From assembly GCA_946612175.1 (NCBI GenBank), contig CAMOEO010000055.1:1-11974 (forward strand): a stretch of 11,974 bases of DNA, read 5' to 3'. How positions within the stretch are numbered: position 1 is the first letter of the stretch; each line of letters opens with the position of its first letter. Shown here one piece after another: positions 1 to 5,635 of the stretch. The notes under the pieces were generated by a model. It saw only the letters and a program-made list of their open reading frames with translations. It was not told the origin of the DNA and did not search any database. The DNA comes from an uncultured Verrucomicrobiota bacterium (GTDB lineage Bacteria > Verrucomicrobiota > Kiritimatiellia > RFP12 > UBA3636). The position numbers and the translations under genes are program-made.

Positions 1-220
1 CGATCGTGTCGCCGTCCGCCGCGGCGGCGATCGCGCCGCGCAGCGTGGCGGGGTCCGCCGCGTCGTCGCCGGTGGAGGTCACGGTCCACGTCGCGGCCTG
101 CGCGATCGCGGGAAGGATGAGCAGGGGGAGGAAGGCCGAAGGCGGAGGGTGCGACTGGATTCCGGGACGCGGAGACGCGTCCGAGGAACGCGCGGCACTT
201 GCCCGAAGACGCGGCGGCAT
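1..220 (-). CDS. Partial gene: N-terminus of a secreted beta-helix (CSLREA-like) surface protein
   Basis: This minus-strand frame starts at an ATG (220-218) and runs open for 73 codons to the window edge, where the gene continues. The residues read as a signal peptide with a hydrophobic core (AFLPLLILPAIAQA, an AxA-type cleavage site), followed by TWTVTSTGDDAADP and then TLRGAIAAAADGDTI. That pattern matches the start of CSLREA/right-handed beta-helix exoproteins, which typically read TVTST.D...GSLREAIA.A..GDTI and are often cell-surface or autotransporter proteins. The start is uncertain: the first 28 codons contain many A/T-ending codons (CGT, CTT, GCA, AGT), unlike the G/C-ending codons from the hydrophobic core on, and the N-region is long. 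No other ATG, GTG or TTG lies in frame before the core. The gene diverges from the glycosyltransferase at 271. The family call rests on only about 30 mature residues. Confidence 0.5.
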   Translation of the reverse strand, partial: MPPRLRASAARSSDASPRPGIQSHPPPSAFLPLLILPAIAQAATWTVTSTGDDAADPATLRGAIAAAADGDTI

Positions 221-228
221 GCTAGTAT
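199..228 (+). promoter_or_regulatory. Candidate promoter for the glycosyltransferase-kinase unit
   Basis: A -35-like TTGCCC (199-204) is followed after 18 bases by an extended -10, TGC-TAGTAT (220-228). Transcription would start near 235, giving a leader of about 36 bases before the ATG at 271. The leader has no Shine-Dalgarno sequence. The -10 box abuts the start codon of the divergent minus-strand gene, so the two promoters would have to overlap or the minus-strand one would sit inside the glycosyltransferase. Only the motif match supports this. Confidence 0.4.
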
Positions 229-270
229 CGACGGGCGTCCGGGCGCACGAGCCCCGGCGCGCCCTCCCCC

Positions 271-1365
271 ATGCCTTCCATCGCCTTCCTCGAAAAGGTC
301 TTCCTCGACCGCCGCGCCAGCACGGCCGCGCTCCGGGGCGTGGAGTCCTTCAACCTGCGGCTCGTCCGCGAGCTGTGCGGGCTCGGCGTCCGCACGACGC
401 TCTTCGTCGAGCCGTCCTGGACGGGGATCGTCGCCCGCGAGGCGCCCGGCGCGGAGAACCTCCGCGTGGTTCCCTGCGCCGGCTTCGGCTCGTCCCTCCT
501 CGCGGGCCTCTCCGCGGCGCGGGCGATCCGCCGCCTGGCGCGCCGCGAGGGCGCGTTCGACGCGCTGCTCCTGGGCAACGTCGCGAACCGCCTGCTCCCC
601 GCGCTGTGGGGGCTGCGCGCGGGGCGCGACTTCCGCCGCGCGGTCCTCGTCGCGCACCGCGAGACGTCCCCGCGCTTCCTCCGCGCGATCCGCCGCCTGC
701 CGGGCCGCGTCGTCGCCGTGAGCGAGCCCGTCGCCGCCGGCTTCCGCGGCAGGGGCCTCGCGGCGGACGTCGTCGTGGACTACGGCGTGATGGGCGCGGA
801 CCGGTTCCATCCGCTGGAGGCGCCGCGCTCGGCGGACGCCCCGGTGCGCTTCTGCGTCGTCGGCGCGCTCGAGAACGCCTGGAAGGGCGCGGATACGGCG
901 CTCGCGGCGTTCCGCCTCCTGCCGCCCGCGGTGCGGGCGCGCTGCGAGCTGCACCTGATGGCCTACCGCGAGCCGCCCGCGTTCCCGGACGACCCGGGCG
1001 TGGTCGCGCACGCGTGGCGCGACGCCGGCGGCATTCCGGACTTCCTGCGCGGGATGGACGCGATCCTCGTCCCCTCGCGCGACGAGGAGGTGATGCGCGA
1101 GACGTTCTCGCAGAGCGCCGTGCAGGGGATGCTCACGGGGCTCCCGGTCGTCCATTCGCCGATCCCGGTCCTCGCCGAGAAGTTCGACCGCGGCGGCGGG
1201 CTGTGCGCCCGCACGCCGGAGGAGTTCGCCGCCGCGATGGAGCGGCTCGCCCTCGATCCGGCGCTCCGCGCGCGCCTCGGCGCCGAGGCGCGAGCCACGG
1301 CGCTCGCGCGCTACGTCTGGGACTCGGAGCGCTTCCTGCGCGAACACCTGGTGCCCGCGACATGA
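271..1365 (+). CDS. GT-B glycosyltransferase, GT4-like
   Basis: The 364-residue protein has the two-domain layout of GT-B enzymes that move a sugar from an activated nucleotide donor. The N-terminal half (about 1-180) is a Rossmann-like acceptor domain beginning PSIAFLEKVFLD. The C-terminal half (about 190-350) opens with the strand VRFCVVGALENAWKGADTAL, typical of the donor domain, and carries the family signature around residues 272-295 (EVMRETFSQSAVQGMLTGLPVV), where the donor nucleotide-sugar binds. In the usual EX7E motif the second glutamate is expected eight residues after E277, but Q285 stands there. Length is normal for the family and no signal peptide is seen, so it is probably cytoplasmic. 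The stop overlaps the next ATG (ATGA), coupling it to an LPS-kinase-like protein, which suggests glycan or LPS core assembly. The exact donor and acceptor cannot be read from the sequence. Confidence 0.87.
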   Translation: MPSIAFLEKVFLDRRASTAALRGVESFNLRLVRELCGLGVRTTLFVEPSWTGIVAREAPGAENLRVVPCAGFGSSLLAGLSAARAIRRLARREGAFDALLLGNVANRLLPALWGLRAGRDFRRAVLVAHRETSPRFLRAIRRLPGRVVAVSEPVAAGFRGRGLAADVVVDYGVMGADRFHPLEAPRSADAPVRFCVVGALENAWKGADTALAAFRLLPPAVRARCELHLMAYREPPAFPDDPGVVAHAWRDAGGIPDFLRGMDAILVPSRDEEVMRETFSQSAVQGMLTGLPVVHSPIPVLAEKFDRGGGLCARTPEEFAAAMERLALDPALRARLGAEARATALARYVWDSERFLREHLVPAT

Positions 1366-3089
1366 GGATCGCGCGAGAGAGAATCCCCGGCGGCCGGCTC
1401 TGGCTCGCCGTCTCGCGCCCCGAGGCGGAGGACGTCCGGCGCTTCGTGCTGGCGGGCGCCGTTCCGCCGGACGCCCCCATGCTGCACCGCTCGTCGCGCT
1501 GCTCGGTCCGACTCGTCGAGGTGCCCGGCGCGGGCCGGTGCATCCTCAAGGAGGCCGGCGTGATCCGCGGGCGCGGCCTTGGCCACCGCCTCGAGAGCGC
1601 GTTCAAGCTGCGCTTCGTGCACCGCGGGCTGCGGACGATGCGCCTCGCGGGGCGCTTCGCCGACGCCGGGATCCGCACGTTCGAGCCGCTCGCGTTCTGG
1701 ACCGACTCGCGCGGCGGCATCCGCAACTTCCTGCTCTACCGCTACCTCGAGGGCGAGATCGTCGGCGACCGCTGGATGGGCGAGCTCGCGTCCATCTCCC
1801 CGACGAAGGAGGGCCTTGAGCCGCCGCCGCCGGAGGCGCTGCTCGCGTTCCTTTCGCGGGCCGGCGCGCTCGTGCGCGACCTGCACGAGGCGGGGTTCGT
1901 CCACACCGACCTGCACCCGAAGAACTTCGTCTCGCCGGACGCCCTGCGCGGCGCCGGCCCGCTCGCGCTGATCGACCTGGACTCGGCGCGCGCGCCCTTC
2001 GCGCCCGGCCGCCGCGCGCTCTTCACCGTGCGGATGCGCTCCTTCCGCCGGCTCGCGCAGTGCTTCCGAAGCGAGGACGACCCCGGTCTGCGGGCGTTCG
2101 TCCGCGCCTACTCGCACGGCGACCCGGAGACCGAGGAGGCCGTCCTTCGCGCCCTGCGCTTCTGGCGCGGCCGCCGCCAGCGCAGCGCGCTCGACCGCGT
2201 CCGCGCGTGGTGGCGCTGCCCGCCGCCGCGGCCCGTCGCCGCGCGCGGGCGCCGCGCCTTCGACCTCGTCTTCTCGATCGGCTGGGACTGCAAGTGCTCG
2301 GGCGCGCTCCGCCGCGCGGGCCTGCAGCACTTCTCGTATCCGTTCGACTGGCTCGTCGGCGCGCCGGCGGCGGCGCGCGCGCGGATCGTCGCGGACGGCT
2401 TCCGCGGCTGGTTCGAGCTCTCCGACCTGGAGGACCTCGGCCCCGCCCCTTTCAACCGCTTCGCCGCCGTGAAGCGCATCGCGCGGCACCGCGTCTCCGG
2501 GCTCGAGTTCCGCCACGACTTCCCGGTGGAGGGGACGCTCGCCGACGGCTACGACGAAGCCGCCGCCAAATACGCCCGGCGCACCGCGCGCCTCCTCGCG
2601 GCGCTCGAACGGGCGGAGCGCCCGCTCGCCGTCTTCTGCGACGGCTACGGCTGCCCGCCCGTCTCCCTCGCGGAGCTGGAGGAGGCCCGCGCGATCCTCG
2701 CGGCGCGATTCGGCGACAAGATCGGGGTGCTCGGCATCTTCGACGACCGCCCCGGCGCGGCGCACGAGGCCGCGGAGGAAGTGTCTGCGGACGGCCGGAC
2801 CGTGCGCTGGTCGCTCCCGTGCGAAAAGCATCTGCCCGACGGCCTCGAGGTGAGCGCCCATGTCGTCTCCCGCCTCCTCGCCGCGCGCATCGCCTGCCCC
2901 GACCCGCACACGCCCGAGGAGCGGCGCGAACGCCGCCGCGCCGAACGGCTCGCCGTCTACGAAAAGTACAAGGCGCGCACGTGGCTGGGCCTGGTCCGCA
3001 ACAAGATGCTCTTCCGCCGCTACCGGCGCCTGGGGAAGACCCTCCAGAGGAAGGGCATCATCCCCGCCAACCGCCCCGGGCTGCGTTAG
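1362..3089 (+). CDS. Fusion of a WaaP/Kdo-kinase-like domain and a DUF1796 cysteine-peptidase-like domain
   Basis: The start is the ATG overlapping the upstream TGA, giving 575 residues. Residues about 1-270 resemble the lipopolysaccharide kinase (Kdo/WaaP) family, which phosphorylates sugars of the LPS inner core at the cytoplasmic membrane. Visible parts are an ATP-lysine candidate in CILKEA (K63), the catalytic loop HTDLHPKNF (H181, D183, N188) and a DFG-like metal site IDLD (D205 and D207). Residues about 297-525 match DUF1796, a putative papain-like cysteine peptidase family: DLVFSIGWDCKCSGALRRAGL with C310 and C312, then FSYPFDW (324-330), LEFRHDFP, and FCDGYGCP. The tail (about 535-575) is strongly basic. 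The domains are joined by an Arg-rich stretch near 255-295. Both are normally separate proteins. The upstream partner is a glycosyltransferase, so the pair probably decorates an envelope glycan. The nucleophile choice (C310 or C312) and any real peptidase activity are inferences. Confidence 0.84.
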   Translation: MRIARERIPGGRLWLAVSRPEAEDVRRFVLAGAVPPDAPMLHRSSRCSVRLVEVPGAGRCILKEAGVIRGRGLGHRLESAFKLRFVHRGLRTMRLAGRFADAGIRTFEPLAFWTDSRGGIRNFLLYRYLEGEIVGDRWMGELASISPTKEGLEPPPPEALLAFLSRAGALVRDLHEAGFVHTDLHPKNFVSPDALRGAGPLALIDLDSARAPFAPGRRALFTVRMRSFRRLAQCFRSEDDPGLRAFVRAYSHGDPETEEAVLRALRFWRGRRQRSALDRVRAWWRCPPPRPVAARGRRAFDLVFSIGWDCKCSGALRRAGLQHFSYPFDWLVGAPAAARARIVADGFRGWFELSDLEDLGPAPFNRFAAVKRIARHRVSGLEFRHDFPVEGTLADGYDEAAAKYARRTARLLAALERAERPLAVFCDGYGCPPVSLAELEEARAILAARFGDKIGVLGIFDDRPGAAHEAAEEVSADGRTVRWSLPCEKHLPDGLEVSAHVVSRLLAARIACPDPHTPEERRERRRAERLAVYEKYKARTWLGLVRNKMLFRRYRRLGKTLQRKGIIPANRPGLR

Positions 3090-3093
3090 CGCC

Positions 3094-3111
3094 AGGGAGA
3101 CCTCGCTCCCT
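3094..3111 (+). terminator. Weak hairpin after the kinase-DUF1796 gene
   Basis: AGGGAG (3094-3099) and CTCCCT (3106-3111) can form a six-base-pair stem with a six-base loop, five bases after the stop codon. It is followed by TCCTC rather than a run of T, so it would be a poor intrinsic terminator. It could still mark the 3' end of the transcript. Confidence 0.25.
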
Positions 3112-3142
3112 TCCTCATGCGACGCGGAATCTGCAATTTTCG

Positions 3143-3171
3143 TAGCGTCGGAAGACGGTTTCGTGTAGAAT
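3143..3171 (+). promoter_or_regulatory. Candidate promoter for the signalling cassette
   Basis: TAGAAT (3166-3171) matches the -10 consensus at five of six positions and lies in the AT-richest part of the 107-base intergenic region 3090-3196. Seventeen bases upstream is TAGCGT (3143-3148), a poor -35. A start near 3178 would leave a pyrimidine-rich leader of about 19 bases (TTCCTTCCTTCCACC) with no Shine-Dalgarno sequence before the ATG at 3197. This is the only clear gap before the long gene run that follows. Confidence 0.45.
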
Positions 3172-3196
3172 CTGCCCCGATTCCTTCCTTCCACCG

Positions 3197-3928
3197 ATGA
3201 TTCCGATGCGTTTTCTTTCCCGACGCCTTCCCGCCGCGGCCGTGGCGATGGTCGCGCTCGCCGTGGCGGGGTGCGGCGGGCGCCCCGCGCCCGCCGCCGC
3301 CGACCCGGACGCGCCGCTGGTGCTCGTCACCACCGCCCAGACGCCCCCCTACTCCTACCGCGACGAGGCGACCGGCGAGATCGTCGGCGAGGAGATCGAG
3401 ATCGCCCGCGCCGCCGCCGGGAGGCTCGGGCGCGCGCTCGAGGTCCGCATCGCCAAGTTCCCCGAGCTGCTGCCGATGGTCGGCGCCGGCGAGGCGGACC
3501 TGGCCGCGTCGGGGATCACGATCACGGAGGGCCGGCGCCAGACGGTGGACTTCTCCGAGCCCTTCGTGACGGAGGGCGGCATGTTCCTCTACCGCGCGGG
3601 CGAGACGGAGCCGACGATGTTCCGCGCCGAGCGGATGCGCGTCGCGACGATCGACGCCTCCACCTACGACTTCTACCTCACCTCGCACGGCATCGACCCG
3701 ATGCGCTACGAGACGTTCGACGCGGCCATGGCGGCCTTCCGCGAGCGGCGCGTCGACACCGTCTTCTACGACAGCTGCACGGTCCGGCTCGTCGCGGAGG
3801 AGTCGGGCGGGAAGATCGCGGCGTCGCCGCTGCAGACGCGCGAGAACTTCGGCATCGCGGTCCGGAAGGGCAACGCCGCGCTCAAGGCCGCGCTGGACGC
3901 GGCCATCGCGGAAAGGAGGACGCCATGA
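3197..3928 (+). CDS. Lipoprotein substrate-binding protein, amino-acid (SBP_bac_3) family
   Basis: The 243-residue protein starts with a lipoprotein signal peptide: basic MIPMRFLSRR, a hydrophobic core, and lipobox AVAGC with C26 as the lipidated cysteine. ATG 3206 is an equally plausible start three codons later. The mature part fits the family-3 periplasmic binding proteins that hold polar amino acids between two lobes: LVLVTTAQTPPYSYRDE at the first strand, EIEIARAAAGRL, ELLPMVGAGEADLAASGITITEGRRQTVDFSEPF (the family signature, about residues 91-123), and the second-lobe return near NFGIAVRKGNAALKAAL. Length is normal. No ABC permease or ATPase gene follows. Its stop overlaps the start of a membrane phosphatase (ATGA), so it may deliver ligand to that sensor or to the permease-kinase further on. 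Specificity for an amino acid is inferred from the family. Confidence 0.9.
   Translation: MIPMRFLSRRLPAAAVAMVALAVAGCGGRPAPAAADPDAPLVLVTTAQTPPYSYRDEATGEIVGEEIEIARAAAGRLGRALEVRIAKFPELLPMVGAGEADLAASGITITEGRRQTVDFSEPFVTEGGMFLYRAGETEPTMFRAERMRVATIDASTYDFYLTSHGIDPMRYETFDAAMAAFRERRVDTVFYDSCTVRLVAEESGGKIAASPLQTRENFGIAVRKGNAALKAALDAAIAERRTP
3912..3920 (+). promoter_or_regulatory. Strong ribosome binding site of the SpoIIE phosphatase gene
   Basis: AAAGGAGGA lies inside the end of the binding-protein gene, with GGAGG (3915-3919) five bases before the ATG at 3925. It fixes the start of the phosphatase and is the best Shine-Dalgarno in the window. The cassette's first gene has none. Confidence 0.85.
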
Positions 3929-5592
3929 AGACCGTTTCGCAGCGCCGACTGGCCTGGCGGCTCGTCGGCGCGGTGGCGCTCGCGTTCGCCGCGTCGATGG
4001 CGCTCACGTGGGTGCTCCACGAACGGATGACGCAGGGCGAGCTGCACCGGCTCGTCGAAAACGTCTTCGACGACGTCGCGGTGCACATCCGCGAGCGCGT
4101 CGACGGGCGCATGCTGCGCCTCGCGGCCGCGGTGCGCGACCGCGTCCTCGAGATGCGCGAGGAGGCGTGGTGGGGCGACCCGGACGAGTCGAGCCGCCGC
4201 CTCCGGGCCCTCGCCGGGGAGCTGGGCGTGGACGAGATCTGCGTCGCCGACGCCAACGGGCTTCTCACCCACAGCGCCCGGCGCGAGCAGGTCGGCGCGC
4301 TCGACTTCACCAAGACCGAGGGGCAGGCGCGCGAGTTCGAGGCGCTCCTCCACGACAAGTACGAGCTGGCGCAGACGCTGCTGCCGGACACGCTCCGCGG
4401 CGAGGTCGTGAAGTACGTCGGCCTCTGGATCCCGGACGGCGGCTTCGTGCAGGTCGGCGCCCGCGACCGGACGATCCGCAACCTCGCGCGCACCGCGGTC
4501 ACGGGCCTCACGCACGGCTGGCACGTGAGCGGAAGCGCCGGCGGCATCTTCATCACCACCGGCAACGGCACGATCATCTCGCACCCCGAGGCCGGGCGCG
4601 AGGGCGGGCAGTGGCGGAACCCCGGGCCGGACTTCCACTGCGCGCGGCGCGACATCGAGGGCTTCCCGGTCTACGTCGTGATCCCGCGGCGCACGGCCAT
4701 CGTCGAGCGGCGCGTCCTCGTCGGCACCTCCGCGTTCCTCAACGGCATGGCCCTCGTCCTCGCCTCCGTCCTCGTCGGGATCGTCATCGCGGGATGGGTT
4801 CGCGCCCAGGCGCGCGCGCGTCGCGCCAAGGAGCTGGCCATGGCCGCCGACATCCAGGAGAACGCGATCCCGCGCGTCTTCCCGCCCTTCCCGTCGGAGA
4901 AGCGCATCGATCTCTACGCGAGCATGAAGCCCGCGCGCGAGGTGGGCGGCGACTTCTACGACTTCTACTTCACGGGGACGGGCCGCCTCGCCTTTCTCGT
5001 CGCCGACGTGAGCGACAAGGGCGTCCCCGCCGCGCTCTTCATGATGCGCGCCAAGACGCTCCTCAAGAACCTCGCGCAGTCCGGCCGGCCGCTCGCCGAG
5101 GCCGTGACGGAGGCCAACGACGCGCTCTGCGAGGGCAACGCCGCGAACATGTTCGTGACCTCGTGGATCGGCGTGATCGAGCTCGACACGGGCCTCGTGC
5201 GCTACGTGAACGCGGGCCACAACCCGCCGATCGTCCTGCGCGCGAAGGACGGCTCCGCCTCCTATCTGCGCTCGCGGCCGGGCCTCGTCCTGGGCGCGAT
5301 GCCGGGGGCGAGGTACCGCGCGGGCGAGGTCGCGCTCGAGCCGGGCGACGCGATCTACCTCTACACCGACGGCATCACCGAGCAGCCCGACGGGCGCGGC
5401 GAGCTCTTCGGCGAGGAGCGCCTGCGCGCCGGCCTCGAGAGCGGCGCCGCGCTCGCGCACCCGGAGACCTGCACCGGCACCGTCCTCGCCCTCGTCGAGG
5501 CGTACGCCGCCGGCGCCGAGCAGTCCGACGACCGGACGCAGCTGCTGCTCCGCTGGCGCGGGCCCGCCGCACCGGGGAAGAAGGATCGATAG
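3925..5592 (+). CDS. Membrane sensor with SpoIIE/PP2C-type serine phosphatase domain
   Basis: The 555-residue protein has one membrane segment near residues 11-28, a periplasmic region of about 235 residues, a second segment near 264-293, and a cytoplasmic phosphatase. The periplasmic part looks like a Cache-type ligand sensor (GGIFITTGNGTIISHPEAG and paired beta motifs), though this is a weak call. No HAMP is evident: only about 25 helical, Arg/Ala-rich residues join TM2 to the catalytic domain. That domain (about 315-550) is PF07228-like, with AREVGGDFYDF (D343), FLVADVSDKGVPAALFM (D361), NAGHNPP (429-435), YLYTDGITE (D482) and SDDRTQLL (D536), covering the expected metal-binding aspartates, so it is probably active. 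Family members dephosphorylate anti-sigma-factor antagonists (STAS proteins), tuning sigma factors. No STAS or anti-sigma gene is in the window. It overlaps the binding-protein gene by ATGA. Confidence 0.92.
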   Translation: MKTVSQRRLAWRLVGAVALAFAASMALTWVLHERMTQGELHRLVENVFDDVAVHIRERVDGRMLRLAAAVRDRVLEMREEAWWGDPDESSRRLRALAGELGVDEICVADANGLLTHSARREQVGALDFTKTEGQAREFEALLHDKYELAQTLLPDTLRGEVVKYVGLWIPDGGFVQVGARDRTIRNLARTAVTGLTHGWHVSGSAGGIFITTGNGTIISHPEAGREGGQWRNPGPDFHCARRDIEGFPVYVVIPRRTAIVERRVLVGTSAFLNGMALVLASVLVGIVIAGWVRAQARARRAKELAMAADIQENAIPRVFPPFPSEKRIDLYASMKPAREVGGDFYDFYFTGTGRLAFLVADVSDKGVPAALFMMRAKTLLKNLAQSGRPLAEAVTEANDALCEGNAANMFVTSWIGVIELDTGLVRYVNAGHNPPIVLRAKDGSASYLRSRPGLVLGAMPGARYRAGEVALEPGDAIYLYTDGITEQPDGRGELFGEERLRAGLESGAALAHPETCTGTVLALVEAYAAGAEQSDDRTQLLLRWRGPAAPGKKDR

Positions 5593-5593
5593 G

Positions 5594-5635
5594 ATGACGA
5601 ACGCGAACATCGGACGGAAGGCGCAGACCCCATGA
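5594..5635 (+). CDS. Possible 13-residue coupling ORF
   Basis: ATG at 5594 opens a 13-codon frame (MTNANIGRKAQTP) whose TGA (5633-5635) overlaps the ATG of the permease-kinase gene in the ATGA pattern used elsewhere in this cassette. It starts one base after the phosphatase stop. AAGGA (5581-5585) sits eight bases before its ATG, a reasonable ribosome binding site, and ten of its twelve sense codons after the ATG end in G or C. It may serve to pass ribosomes from the phosphatase to the large membrane kinase rather than to make a useful peptide. An ORF this short can arise by chance in 40 bases. Confidence 0.3.
   Translation: MTNANIGRKAQTP
5616..5621 (+). promoter_or_regulatory. Ribosome binding site of the permease-kinase gene
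   Basis: GGAAGG lies ten bases before the ATG at 5632. The same hexamer with the same spacing precedes the ATG at 8595, which helps choose the start of the pseudouridine synthase gene. Confidence 0.5.

Noticed and set aside
6..1361. An open + frame upstream of and continuous with the kinase-DUF1796 gene, which would add about 450 residues
   Set aside because: It overlaps the well-supported glycosyltransferase in another frame and its translation is Arg/Pro-rich without any motif. The ATGA overlap at 1362 is the natural start.
3197..3928. Annotating the binding protein as part of an ABC importer
   Set aside because: No permease or ATPase gene of the ABC type is present in the window. The following genes are a phosphatase and a permease-kinase.
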